Shown: positions 1 to 11,579 of the stretch, piece after piece
How positions within the stretch are numbered: the first letter of the stretch is position 1
How the letters are laid out: every line of letters starts with the position of its first letter
NCBI RefSeq assembly: GCF_017591425.1
Contig: NW_024466307.1
Location: forward strand, 1,362,001 to 1,426,000
Length of the DNA: 64,000 bases
Reading direction: 5' to 3'
Source: Ochotona curzoniae
Lineage: Eukaryota > Chordata > Mammalia > Lagomorpha > Ochotonidae
Notes under the pieces: model-generated
The model's database searches: none
The model's input: only the letters and a program-made list of their open reading frames with translations
Told to the model about the DNA's origin: nothing
Program-made: the position numbers and the translations under genes

Positions 1-1385
1 CAGCTGTCTGTCCCTGCTGGAGGGGGCTGTGTTCACTGGTGAAGCAGGTAAGGGGCAGGCTGCCTCGGGGGGATGCAGGGGGAACCAAGATGGCAGAGTT
101 AGTGTGAGGAATGGACTCTTAGAACCTTCTGAGGAGGAAGAATGATTCTATCAACATCTGCATGACAAAGGGAACAGCTTTCGATGAGCGCAGCTATGCT
201 GGCACAGGGGACAGCACCTGGTTCCCCTGTGCCTGTACCCACCTACCTACCTGTGGCGGGCTTACCCCCGGGGGCCTCAGTGTTGCTGGCATTTGAGAAG
301 ACCAAGTCCTCAAGGCCTGGCTCATCTCTGCCCACCTTCTCACCCCTCTGCCTTTCGGCCAGCAGAGAGGAAAAGGCAGCAGCTGGGCCTGTCCAGCTGC
401 CCTGCTGGGGCTCTACGGAAAGCAGGGACTGTTGTGCACCAAGGGCTAGGTCTGGCTTCCTGGAGTTTTGACAGGATGGCTCATGGTCAGTGCGGGCCAA
501 CCTGTGAAAACCTCATGAGTGTTGTGTGCCTGGCCCATGGAAGGTGTTCAAAATTTCTGGTTTGATTTCAAAGCAAAGATCCCAGGTGAGCACATTCACA
601 AACCTGGGAGCTGTCCTACCCCTGGGAATGGTGGCGGGGGCCTGGTGCTGGCTGGAGCTGTCCCGGAGGGCTTGCCTGCTGACACACATTGCTGGCAGCG
701 TCACTCTGAACTCCCCTCATCTAACCCATTACGAAGCCACCTGCAACACCACAGTGCCATGAGTCTCTCTGGGAAGGGGACAGGGGTCGGCTTGCAGAGC
801 CTGCAGCCTCAGTTGGAGACACAGAACTCCCTGACTGCTGCCAGGGATATAGCCTCCCCACTCGCCCCTCCCTCAGAGCATTGGAGCAGCGCCATCCTCC
901 GGCTTGCAGTCTGTCCCTAGGCTGGGGAAGGGGAAGATGTTTCCATGGCAGGCAGAACCCAGCCCGGAGCCCAGAAGAACCAACGTGCTTCTGATGTGAG
1001 AGGAGGGTGGGCTGGGCGCTTCCTTCATCAGACCGGCACCTTCCTTCCCATATGGCACCACAGGTTCCTAGTCCTTCTGTGAAAGGGACAGGCGAGGGCT
1101 GAGTTGATCCGGCGAGCACTGGTGAGTGCCACGAGCGTCCACACGTCCCATGCCAGTGAGCGTGCCGTCTGCCCTCACAGAACTTCGCAGGGAGAAACCA
1201 CCAACCACACACTGCACCCTGGAGTAGAGAGGCCCACGACTGGGAGCAGCCCCGACAGGCTCCCATCCCTGTCCTTCGCCACGTGGCCCTCGTGTCCAGT
1301 GTCCTTGCGGCTGTGGCAGGTACAGACTGGCTCTCCGCTAGATGCCAAGGTTCCAGAAAAGCGTGAGCGCCCCACGCCCGCCGGC
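1..1385 (-). other. LHFPL2: LHFPL2 3' UTR (partial, runs off the left edge)
   Basis: Sequence 3' of the LHFPL2 stop codon on the minus strand. I see no minus-strand AATAAA (plus-strand TTTATT) in this stretch, no SINE and no intron signal. The polyadenylation site therefore probably lies beyond the left edge. The extent is inferred from the absence of a cleavage signal. Confidence 0.7.
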
Positions 1386-1642
1386 CTACAGCAGGCAGAT
1401 GAGGTTTTTGCCCTCCTCTATCTCCTCCTGCACCTTGTCACTGGAGGTGGCGATCTCTGCCTGCGCGGAGAACACGGCGCACACGAAGGTCAGCACGGTG
1501 CCGCCGATGGCCGTGTAGAAGGCCCAGCCCAGGGAGCAGTCCCCGGGTTTGTAGGCAGACGCGTAAGGTCCGCAGTAGTCTATGGCTTTCTGGCAGCCCC
1601 AGCCAGCGGGGTAGAGGATCAAGCCGAGGATCAGGAAGAGGC
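1386..1642 (-). CDS. LHFPL2: LHFPL2, second (last) coding exon, residues 143-227 and stop
   Basis: This is the 3' coding exon of the LHFPL tetraspan subfamily member 2 gene. The minus strand reads a polypyrimidine tract and CCCCGCAG acceptor, then an exon whose first two bases complete a Gly codon begun in the upstream exon. Translation continues [16 protein letters not shown], a third membrane segment (about residues 132-155). An outer loop with Cys159, Cys166 and Cys178 follows, then a fourth membrane segment (about 182-203). The charged cytoplasmic tail ends in KNLICLL, and the stop codon TAG is at 1386-1388. The tail motif [13 protein letters not shown] is what I recognise as LHFPL2 rather than another LHFPL paralogue. 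The family are four-pass plasma-membrane or endomembrane proteins distantly related to claudins. From memory, a mouse Lhfpl2 missense mutation disturbs distal reproductive-tract development. The molecular function is not established by this sequence. Confidence 0.96.
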
Positions 1643-1913
1643 CTGCGGGGCAGAAGAGACAGCAGGTGAGACCCCACACTCTGCAGCCAGATGCACCCAT
1701 ACACCCCCAGACCAGGATGGGCTCTGCCCTCCCTGGCCCAGCACCTGTGCTGATGGTGGCCCTGCTCTCCTGCATTGAGCATGAATTCAGGCCACTGGAG
1801 GGTGGCCCCTGCAGGAGGGCAGATCTTAGCCCATCAGCACTTCATGCCCAGGAGCCTGTGGTGTGCTGGGAGCAGAGACACCTCCATATTGTGTTTAGAA
1901 AGAACTTGCAAAC

Positions 1914-2208
1914 TAGATTTATTTTTATTGGAAAGTCAGATAAATAGAGAGGAGGAGAGACAGAGAAAAATCTTCTCCCTAAATGGCTGCAAGGGTCAGA
2001 GTTGTGCCAATCTGAAGCCAGGAACCTCCTCCAGGTCTCCCACGCGGGTGCAGGGTCCCAAGGCTTTGGGCCGTCCTCGACTGCTTTCCCAGGCCACAGC
2101 AGGGAGCTGGATGGGAAGCGGAGCTGCCGGGATGAGAACTGGAGCCCATATGGGATCCCAGCATGTGCAAGGTGAGGACTTTAGTCACTAGGCTAGCTCA
2201 CTGGGCCC
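1914..2208 (-). mobile_element. Lagomorph C-type SINE, near full length, pika-like subtype
   Basis: On the minus strand it has a tRNA-derived head (AGTGAGCTAGCCTAGTGACT), the CCCATATGGG core, the body AGCTCCCTGCTGTGGCCTGG and a tail ending in CCAATAAAAATAAAT. The head and tail are typical of pika copies as I remember them. Confidence 0.85.
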
Positions 2209-3590
2209 TCTGGAAGGTTTTTAAGTGAACCTGGCCTTGAGCACACCCTAAGAAGTGCTGCCCTGTCTTGAAACGTCCTCATGGCTTCGCTGCTCGGGTG
2301 TCCTTGAAGGGTGGTGTGTGTGGGGTCCCTGCTGTGCCTGACACAGGCACATTCTGTGCACTGTCAGATACCAGCTATGTGGCAGCCTGGTGTACCTGGC
2401 CCTGGCAGCAGAAGCGTCTCCTGAACCCTAGGACCTGAGCTGGCAGGAGCAGCTGGGCCTTGGGGGCCCCGCCCAGCAGGACCTTCTGGGGATGAGGCTG
2501 CTGTGGCTTCCCCCAGACAAGGCAGAAGGACACTCTTTCCTGCAAATGATGCGTAATCCACAGGGCCCTATCAAAGCTAGAAAGCCCTGTTTCTTGCATG
2601 CCCTGGGATGGTCCTCCCCGTCCTCCCCATCTCATGACAACCTTGCCCCTGAGCTCTGTGTCTCTCCAGCTCTCACAGACATTGTCTGGGCTCAGCAGCT
2701 CTTAACGCCCTCTACAGCAGCCTTCCCTTCCACTTTGGGGAGCACACAACAGAAACTTGGGGTGCACAAGGTGAGGAGAAGGCTTTGGGCATCATCTAAG
2801 GAGCATTCTAGAGAGTAAAGCCTCACCAAGACAGCCATCCGGGAGAGGGGAGTTAGTGGCACGGCTCTCTAAGCACACGTGTGGCCTGGGAACCGCCTGC
2901 ACCCCTCCGAGCCCCTAGCACAGCCCGTGTGGGAGTGGAGGGCCTGCGTGTGACCACGGGAAGATTCAGGCCTCCAGCTAGGAAAGGAGTGTCCTTTCCC
3001 CGGACACTATGTCCACACCACAGGCCCGCCCTCCAGCCACGACAGGAGACCGTCCTAGCTGCACGGATGCCTGTTCCCTATGGCCCAGCCGAACGCTGGT
3101 CATCTCTCAGCCTGGAGCTTTGTGCTTTCTGTGGTGAGGCCAGCACCTGGCACACACTGAATGGCAGTGCCACCTGCTTCATAGTGCCATACTGAGCTAC
3201 AGTTCCCATGAGTGCAGTAGAGAGCAGCTGGCACTGCCAGTCACCAGGAGCAACATGCACAGCACTGAGTGGCCAAGTCGGACACTCCAGGAGCCACCCC
3301 TCCCCTCTCTGCATCACAGCTCTGTGAGCGCGGTGCTGCAGACAGGCCCTGGGGAGTGCGGCAGGAAGTGAGCTCAGGACTGCACCTTGAGCCTGTGCTA
3401 CCCGACCAGATGGGGCCCAGCAATGGGACAGAACCCACCCATGGTGGGACAGTGCATTTACTGCTGTTGCCCTCACACGTGCCAAGTGTGCACCTGTGAG
3501 CTGTGCAGGGCTCAGTGACTGCCACGAATGCCCAAGCTCCACCTCTGGACCCCCTTCCTGGCTGCATGCCTGCTGTACACCAACCTGGGT

Positions 3591-3941
3591 CTGGGGATCG
3601 GACGCTACATCAGGCTGCCGTCTCATGCCCACTGTCCATCCCACCCACCAGGGCCTGGGGATCGGACGCTGCATCAGGCTGCCGTCTCATGCCCACTCTC
3701 CATCCCATCCACCAGGGCCTGGGGATCGGACAGAGTCAGGCTGCCGTCTCATGCCCACTCTCCATTCCACCCACCAGGGCCTGGGGATCGGACACAGAGT
3801 CAGGCTGCCGTCTCATGCCCACTCTTCATCCCATCCACCAGGGCCTGGGGATTGGACGTTGCATCAGGCTGCCGTCTCATGCCCACTCTCCATCCCATCC
3901 ACCAGGGCCTGGGGATCGGACGCTGCATCAGACTGCCTGAG
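3591..3941 (+). repeat. Minisatellite, 64-bp unit, about 5.5 copies
   Basis: Copies begin with CTGGGGATCGGAC at 3591, 3655, 3719, 3781, 3845 and 3909. The core is CAGGCTGCCGTCTCATGCCC, and copies end CCACCAGGGC. Spacing is 64 bp except for one 62-bp copy with a small deletion. Overlapping frames open across it because the repeat lacks stops; these are not genes. Confidence 0.95.
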
Positions 3942-6354
3942 TTTTGAACTCCAGGTCTGCAGAGCCAGCAGCCTGCTTGACCTGCACTTGCACGTGTACG
4001 GAAGTATCTGGAAGTCGCGTATTTCCATTTCCCACTTGCAGCCTGTTCTTCACTCTGACCTCATCTCAGTGTGTGGGAGTTCAATTCTGACACCATTTGA
4101 CTCCTGTCTGAGCTCAAGGACTCCGTGAGAAGCTGATGGTACAGTGTGAATACTGGATGACAACCAGGTTGGAGCTGGTGGACAGAGGCCTCCTTCCACA
4201 TCCCCCTGTGAGACGGCTGATGGCTGGCCAGTAGCTGCCCCTGGCTGAGGCCCACACACCTTCCCCAGCCCTATTGTCTCGCTTTGCCTGCAGCACGGTC
4301 AGTGTTGGGACACATCCCAGCAAAGCCGACTTGTCTAGTTTGATGAGGGGGTTTTACCTCGCCCTCCTGTCAAGCAGGTGCTTGTTACACTGCAAGTACA
4401 AGAGCTTCTAGAATGCTTCCTCCAGAAACTTCATGGTAGCACACTAGATGACACACAGCAGTGTTCTTGGACCGCAGTCAAAACCTACCAGTTGATTCTG
4501 GAAACACCAGGCTCAGGGCTATGAATTTCCCAGGTAGGGAGTGCATCTTGTGACCCCTGGGGTCTCTAGGTACCATTAACCCAGCGGGCACTGCTGGCTC
4601 CACCTTCCCTGAGGTTGGCTGCAAGAGCTTGGCACACATAGGCCACTCTGCATCAGCACTGTGGACACACAGGGCTACCTAGCTAATTCTTACAAGATCC
4701 CCACCCTGGGAATGGCTGCGTTGCCTTACTTTGCCAACTTTCAGATCTGCCTGGGGATGAGGGGTGGGGAGGCACAAGCCACCTTGGAGGGGCCCAGCCG
4801 CTCAGGACCAGGCAGCCCTGCAGTGAGTTCTCGGAGGTGTGCTGCCCTGCTCTTGTGGTGACTTGGAGCCACGCTGTGGGTCCCTAATGTCACAGCAGCA
4901 GACTGTCTGGCCGGTGACCATGTGAGCCTGCAATTAAGTGGTTGCCATGGCAAACCACTTTCCCCCTTGCTTGCTTTCACATCTGTAGCTATATCTGGCT
5001 CTTCAGGGACTCTGTAGTTGTCTTTGAAAAAGCTGGCAGGGTCTAGATGAGCTCAGACAAACGCCTCCTGGGAGCGCTTGCTCCGGTGGAATCCTGGACG
5101 GTCTGTGGGTTCCCCAGGGTCCAGTGTATGAAATGCTGAGGCTGACCGTCTGGAGTGGAATCCCGGAAGGCGCAGACCTGAGCAGGCCTTCACACTGGTG
5201 GGCTTCCAGCGACGCCCTGAACAGCAGCGTGGTGCCTCCTCACGACTGAGCAGCCAAGGGAGTTGGGAACCCTGTCCAGACAGAAATCGAGTCCCCCAGG
5301 GGTCCCTGCGTCTCCCTGAGGGGGAAGCCTATCCGGGTGGGGGTTCTCTGACACAAGGCAGTCCACAGTCCAAAGGTGTACTCCCATGTGGTCCCGGGGC
5401 CTGTGAGAGGCTGACTGCCCACTCACTGTGTTGGGCAGCTGTGCATGGCTCCTGACCTGGCAGTGAATGGGCAGCACGGAGGCGGCAGGACCCCGCGGTG
5501 GAAGGAGCTGCCCCTCACCCAGATGCCTTGAGCTGTTTGCACCCATGGGGGGATGTGCTGTGAGAAAAGCAGCCCCAACACATTGGATTGCAGAGCAGGG
5601 CAGCCCTCGCCCCAGGTACCTACTCTCCATGCCCTCCCCACAGGTCACTTCTTGCCTCACAGTCAGGAAAGCTGAGCTGGCCCACCAGGCTCCTGGCTAC
5701 TGGCCTGGGGACAGAGCCCTGCTCCCCCGAGACCCCCACAGGCAGGAGAGGGCACGGGAGCCACCCAGAAGGGGCTTGGGCACAGGCCGACCCTAACAGC
5801 CCACCCCAGGCCCAGCCCGTGCCAGTGAGCCAAGCCCTGAGCTCATGTCCCTGGCTTCTGTCCCAAACCCCAGGCACTGGGGACCCAGACTTCTCAGAGA
5901 CATATGGGCGTCTCCAAAAAAACCACTGGATTCTGTCATGGAAAACCTCCACCCCTGCAGGCTACAGTCCACAGCTTACTTCCTGGTCACAACCTCCGGA
6001 AGACAGCTGGCTGAGCACAGCCCCGAGGGACATGATTCCTACATGTGCCTCTGCCATGTCCAGGCCATGCTCTTGCCCAAAGAGGCCCACGAGGGATAGC
6101 TGCACCAACCAGGCACCACATGCAGCCTCCTGAAGGCAGGGAAAGGGCTGCGTGTGCACTGGTTCCAGGCCTGCCTTCTGCTCTTACACAGGCCCAAGGG
6201 TGCCCTCCCTCAGCCATACCAGAGCCACACAACAGTCTGCACCCTGAGGCGCTAGATCTGGCCAGAACAGCACAGAGTGCTGGGGCCACCTGTGGAGACA
6301 CCCCTGCTACCTGGCAGGCACCAACACAGGGCACACGAAGCTCCCCTCTCCCCT

Positions 6355-6612
6355 GGCTCACTGTGGCCCTGGGCATGGACGGAACTCATGAGGCTCCCCC
6401 CACCCAGGCTGACTGTGGCTGTGGGCATGGACGGGACTCACGAGGCTCCCTCCACCCAGGCTCACTGTGGCTGTGGGCATGGACGGGACTCACGAGGCTC
6501 CCTGAGGCCGTGGGCATGGACAGGACTCACGAGGCTCCCTGTGGCCGTGGGCACAGACGGGACTCACGAGGCTCCCTCCACCCAGGCTCCCTGTGGGCAT
6601 GGGCGTAGCACT
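6355..6612 (+). repeat. Minisatellite, about 52-bp and 37-bp unit variants
   Basis: Repeated GGGCATGGACGGGACTCACG and AGGCTCCCTCCACCCAGGCT blocks. Two central copies lack the CCACCCAGGCT segment, giving a shorter unit. About five copies in all. Terminal copies are degenerate. Confidence 0.9.
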
Positions 6613-7928
6613 GTCTGACCCAGCCTTGTGCATGGCCTCTGGCTGCACTAACTCACAGAGGAGGAAGCCAAGGTCTGGCCAAGGTCAGGGTTGAGCCCCG
6701 GCTACGGCCAACAGTGAGTGCCAAATTGTGGACACCTGTGCCCATGTCCAGGAGGCAGTGGCCCAGGATTCATACCCAGACCTGGCCACCAAGGTAGGTT
6801 CTGCATCCAGTTAACTTTACTGTCCACCACTCTGTGAGTCATTTTGTCTGTCCCTAGACTCAGGAAGTCATGTGGAAGCAGGAAATCTTTTCACACCTGA
6901 CTTACCAAGCTGCAATACCCAGATGCTGATGGTGTGTTTCTTCGTGGACCACAAGTGCTGGCCAGGCCCCTGGCCTGTGCGTGCTGTGACACTAGGCGCA
7001 GCCCAGGAATGCACTAACAGCAGCTGCTGAGCTCTCTGAGCGTCCCTCTAGTCCTGTCTTAAACGCCATGCTGTGTAAGCACACACAGGGCTTGTTTGTC
7101 CAAAGAAGCCTCCTTTGGCTCTGGTGAGAGCCGCCTCTGTCTCCATCTGGCCCAGAGGTGAAGGGGCACAAGGGGGAGAGGCCAGAGTCCAGAGCTGCAG
7201 CGAGTCCTCGCCAAGGCTCTGTGGGCGGTGCAGCCACTCACAGGGGCCTGCTCGCTGGGTGTGGATTCGCCCTCACCATGAAATGCCACCCTGACTCTCT
7301 GCGCACCCCTCACAGCTGCTCCCTTTGACCATGCTCCCCAGAGAGCAGCCTGTACAGCACCCCACCTCTTGCCAGCTCACCCCAGGTTCTGAGCATGGGG
7401 GTGAAGCTGAAATGTCAGAAAACCCAGACTGATGCCCTGCGGATCTGCCCTTCCCTGTGCCCAAACTTCCTCCTTCCTCAGCCTCCCCAGGGCCTAAACA
7501 GAGCAGAGTCAGCCTTAAATCACACGTGAGTGACCGTTCCCTCACACACACTTGTCTGCAGCCAATGATGTGAAGTGGCCAAGGACCACACTGCAAGATC
7601 TGCTGGGTGCACTTGTGTCCCTGGGGACTGAGAACTACCTGCAAGTGACAGACAGCCCCTGCCTGCGTCAGGCATGGGACTGGAGCCTGGAGCCACTGGG
7701 TGTGGGGTCCCAGCCTGGGGCTGCTGGGTGGGAAGGGTGGTCACAGCCTGGACCTGTGGGGTGTTCCAGCCTGGGGCTGCTGGGCAGGCTCAGCACTGAG
7801 ACTCCAGTGCACGCAGCCATAGGGCGTGCTGAGGGATGGCCCACCATGCCCTGCATTGAAACTAGACACATCAATGTCTCTCCTGCTACCAATACATACT
7901 GGGGACCAATGCATCTTCTGATGAAAGC

Positions 7929-8180
7929 ATGGGCCCTGTGTGTGACAGGGTGGGCTACTTTGCCTGTGGCACCAGCATCCCATATCAGCATAGTCTGACT
8001 CCCTGCTATGACTTGGGAAAGCATCAGAAGATGGCCCAAGAGCTTGGGACCCTGCACCCACATGAAAACCTGGAAGAAGCTCCTGGCTTTGGATCAGCCA
8101 GCTCTGGCTACTGCGGCCACTTGGGGAGTGAACCAGCAGATAGAGGGAAGGAAAATCTGCCTGTTAAATAAAAATAAAGC
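7929..8180 (+). mobile_element. Lagomorph C-type SINE
   Basis: Recognised by AGCATCCCATATCAGCA, GGGAAAGCATCAGAAGATGG, GCTTGGGACCCTGCACCCAC, CCACTTGGGGAGTGAACCAG and a TAAATAAAAATAAAG tail. It lies in the intron between the coding exons, about 340 bp downstream of the donor on the opposite strand to the gene. Confidence 0.85.
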
Positions 8181-8518
8181 CCAGCTAGGGTCCACTCCTG
8201 GACCAAGCTGTGTCTGCCTGGCCTTCATAATCTCTATACCCTGCTGGTGCCAGGCAGCAGGGGGCGACTTCCTGTCTCACAGTCACCTCAGCTGCTACGC
8301 CCTAACCCGTCTTCAACAAGCCCATCAGTGACAAGTACCCAGGGCACACAAGGATCTGCCTGCCTTTTCTGAGAACATTCCACCAATATCCTGAGATGGT
8401 GTAAGCCAGTGCAACACTGAACACAGAACTGCTCTGGGCTGCCCAAGGCCCGGGGGGAGAGGACAACCAGCAGGCTGCGTGGCGCTGCCCTCCGCGTGCC
8501 GACGCGTCCTGGTCGTAC

Positions 8519-8945
8519 CTGCAATGCCCTGCAGCAGACCGCACACGTTGAAGATGCTTTTCCTCATGACGCTCTGCACACACATGGAGAAGACGGACAC
8601 CAGGGCCACCGTGCACAGCACCAGGATGCCCGCGGCCAGGAAGATGGCCGTGGCCTGCCAGAAGCCGCTGGCAATCTCACCAAAGCTCTCCGCGTAGGGG
8701 CCGCAAAGCACGTCCCGCGGCACCTGCTGCACGCCCGGGTTGCGGATGCAGCGCGCGTACAGGCCCAGTGTGGGAGGAGGGCGCTCGGGCCCGCCAGGGC
8801 CCGCCGGCTCGCTGCCGCCACGGGTCCGCGCCTTCCCGACCAGCCAGTCTGCGCTCATGAAGGCGACGAGCTCGGCGAACGCCACGACGATGCTCAGGAG
8901 CGTCCAGAGCATGGAGCGGCAAGTCACAATGACCACACGGCACAT
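8519..8945 (-). CDS. LHFPL2: LHFPL2, first coding exon, start codon and residues 1-142
   Basis: The exon begins with [17 protein letters not shown] and contains membrane segment 1 (about residues 13-35). A long first outer loop follows with a Gly/Pro-rich insert at residues 43-59 and cysteines 66 and 81. Next come the motif [17 protein letters not shown], membrane segment 2 (about 97-119) and the start of segment 3. It ends on the minus strand as GCAG|GTACGA, a good donor, after the first base of codon 143, which matches the phase of the downstream exon. Joined exons give 684 coding bases and 227 residues. From memory, human LHFPL2 has 228, the difference falling in the Gly/Pro-rich loop. The start is supported by a G at -3 (GCCGCCATGT) and by its family position. 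The 142-residue part is encoded in locally very GC-rich DNA, and the reading frame shows no disruption. Confidence 0.96.
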
Positions 8946-9020
8946 GGCGGCCTGCTGGGCGAGGCTCAGGCGTCCAGGGCTCGGGCGCTGCTCCCAGAGG
9001 CCGGCATGCACGGGCCTCAC
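8946..9020 (-). other. LHFPL2: LHFPL2 5' UTR portion of the first coding exon, with splice acceptor
   Basis: Upstream of the start codon the minus strand has 75 bases of leader, then a pyrimidine-rich TTGTCTCTCCTACAG acceptor whose AG lies at 9022-9021. This predicts that the first coding exon is 8519-9020 and that at least one non-coding exon lies further upstream. The acceptor is a sequence-based prediction with no transcript support. Confidence 0.75.
8966..9007 (-). promoter_or_regulatory. Short upstream ORF in the LHFPL2 leader
   Basis: An ATG at 9007-9005 opens a 13-codon frame ([13 protein letters not shown]) closed by TGA at 8968-8966, 20 bases before the LHFPL2 start. Its context is weak (T at -3, C at +4), so leaky scanning would be expected. 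It lies in the predicted 5' UTR and could modestly damp translation. Its effect and conservation are unknown. Confidence 0.5.
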
Positions 9021-10935
9021 CTGTAGGAGAGACAAGGTGGTGAGCAGTTTGGCTTGTGGATTCCCAACAGGTGAGCCCACCCCAGGCGCCACCCCACGCT
9101 GCACCACTAGTTCAGTGTCAGGCAAGCCCTCCTCAGCTAACTCAACTGCCTGAGAAGCGAGCCTCACGAGCAATCGCCAGACAGCGCCCTGCACACGAGC
9201 AACATCCACACAGAACACAGGCAACACGGGTTCAGGACCGGCGCCCCCAGGGAGGTTATTCCGCAAGGTCACTGATGACGCCAGCGTGGCAGGTGACAGC
9301 AGGGCGACCCCACAGCAGGAATGCAGCCCCCTGAATGCTGCCTTTCAGCACTGTGCCCCAAAGGGGCATTGCACCCGCCCCCACACCCTCGCTGTGCTCC
9401 CGTCCCTGGCTCTGCCTCTCACATGGGTGCTGGCCTGGTGCAGCCTGTTTCTGCCAGAGCAGGCTCCAAGCCTGCTGTTTGCTCACTGCCTCGCCCAGCA
9501 GCTGAGCCAGCTGGGACAATCTCAGCATGGCTCCCACTCATGTGTCCCCACTCCCCATCCCCATGCTGCCAAATGGGGAAGCCACTGAAGAAGAAGCTCC
9601 TGCCAGTGAGGGCTTTGTGCCCAGCAGGTGGAGAGAGCCCAAGGCTCCCACAGCACCTCCCCCTTGATGAGAACACCCAGTCCAGCTCCAACCATCTCTC
9701 CCAGGCTGGTGGCACTTGTCCCCTCCCAGTGTGCACTGTCCTGCCAGCATGCTACACTCGGGGTCCAGAATCCACCAGGAGACGGCATGGGGACGCATGG
9801 AGGCCGCATCAGAGGCCATGGCCATGTTGGGGACCGCCAGAGGGCAGACAGCTTGTACAGGCATCTGAGCTGGGTGTGGTGCTCAGCACGGCAGGCACCT
9901 GCTGAAGCAGAGCCCGTATCGAAGGAGACCAGGGCATGGCTGCACACCATCTCCCCCAGTGGCTCACGCTGCTGCCCTGTGATGCCCTCTGCCTGCACGG
10001 CCCGGAACTCCTGTGTTCACACAGCCCTCTGACCTCCAGGAAGTGATGCTATGACTGGCACAAGGTGAAACAGGAAATCCGAGAGAGCGTGGCAGACACT
10101 TGTGACAGCACCACAAAGCAGCTGCCCGGGCCCTCCAGTGTCCACTGTCTGGACCCACTAGGAGAGAAGGGACTTGGTGCTGTGCCCAGTGGCTGGGGTT
10201 TATAATGACCCTGACAGCCTCCTGCCAGGACACATGGGAATCCCCACACAGGGTCACACGCAGCAGAAGAGCAGACAGAAACAGCGAGGCAGCAGCTGAA
10301 GGTGTTTCCACAATCTGGCCCCCGCCCCCGGCGCCAGGAGCTGCAGGTTGGACCCTCTGCAGACGCCACCCTGGTCCCGCTGCGGCTCCCCAGCAGCATG
10401 CCAGTCACAGGCATGCCGCACAACGCACACGGCGGCTCTCCCAGTTTCTGCCAGGGCCTAGAGTCCTGGAGTTCTCCCTCATCTCACGGACCTCACCCCT
10501 CCGGGAAGTGGTGCTCACGAAGCACCTTCTGATGCTGAAGCACTTGAGGGCTCTGCGCCAGCCCCCCTTCCCAGACCAGGCCCTGGCAGACCCCTGCTCA
10601 CAGCTGCTAGCAGGCACAGGGCCAGTCCTCGCTTGTTCACCTGCCTGGCACCTGGCAAGGCAGAGAAATGAGGCAGGAAAGAGACAGGGGGCCCCCAGGG
10701 TTGGCATCAAGCAGGCCACTGAGCAGGGTGCCATCCAGGAGCATTGCCCCGAGAAGTCACAAGGTCTTCCTAGGATGGGAGCAGGTGGAAGTCTGTGGGG
10801 CTTAATTCCAAGGGGCGCAGCAGCAGAAGCTTCTCCTGGGTCCCTCAGATGGCCGCCACCATCAGTGCTGGGCTGGGTCAGCTGGCGGTGTGCAGGCCCT
10901 CAGCAAGGGAGACGTGCTGGACTCCCTGAGTGCGG
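9021..10935. other. Intronic DNA with no recognised feature
   Basis: GC-rich sequence directly upstream of the first coding exon. I see no SINE, minisatellite or exon here. The open frames are compositional. Confidence 0.5.
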
Positions 10936-11035
10936 GTGTGTGCATGCACAAGCTTGTGTGTTAGCGAGGGTGTGTGTGTGCAGTCATAACTGTATGTGTG
11001 GGTGTGTGTGCAGTCATGACTGAGGAGCGAGAGTG
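10936..11035 (+). repeat. TG-rich simple repeat
   Basis: Interrupted TG tract with two copies of GTGTGTGTGCAGTCATRACT and a perfect 12-bp palindrome CACAAGCTTGTG at 10947-10958. No gene content. Confidence 0.7.
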
Positions 11036-11579
11036 TGCGTTAAGTATGTATACATTGTGTACATGGATGAGAGCAGAAATGGAGCCTGAAGGAGACATAA
11101 TCCATTAACCCAGGCAGCCAGACCTAGGGACAAACAGAATGCAGAGCACAGCCCTGGCATTGGGGGCACTTGGTGGTCAGCCAGGGACACTGCCCGGCAG
11201 CTCGTGTCCAAGTCGGCTGTGCATGGCCACCACCCTACCTCGCTGCCCCTCGCTGAGGTCACCAGGGGACAAGGCCCGCATGGGTGAGGTGGACAGCCTT
11301 CTTTAGGCTGGTGTGCCACTGTCCCATGCAGCAGGCCACCCGGGCATGCAAACACATGTGCTTTCCTCAGCAAGGACACCCAAAGGGCCCAGAATGGTGG
11401 CGGCAGGGCCCAAATGGGCACTGGGACGTGACGGTGTGCCTCATTCTGGCACTGCTGTCACGTGCCCTCAGCCCAGCCTGTGCCACTAAAAATGATCCCA
11501 TGCCATCCATGCGGACATTGCCCAGGTTGGAGAAATGAAACCCTAGGCCTAAGCCAGGAACTGGGCAGCAACAGGAGGC

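Larger units (their letters stand above)
1643..8518 (-). other. LHFPL2: LHFPL2 intron between the two coding exons
   Basis: A GT-AG intron on the minus strand, with GTACGA at 8518 and CCCCGCAG ending at 1643. It is 6.9 kb long and contains one SINE on each strand and two minisatellites, listed separately. The stretches 2209-3590, 3942-6354 and 6613-7928 are GC-rich unique-looking DNA in which I see no gene, RNA or clear repeat. The many open frames there have no recognisable protein content. Confidence 0.9.

Noticed and set aside
1104..1778. 224-codon plus-strand frame over the last LHFPL2 exon
   Set aside because: It is the antisense shadow of the real minus-strand exon and its UTR.
8496..9026. 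176-codon plus-strand frame over the first LHFPL2 coding exon
   Set aside because: Antisense shadow of the coding exon; the minus strand has the recognised protein and splice sites.
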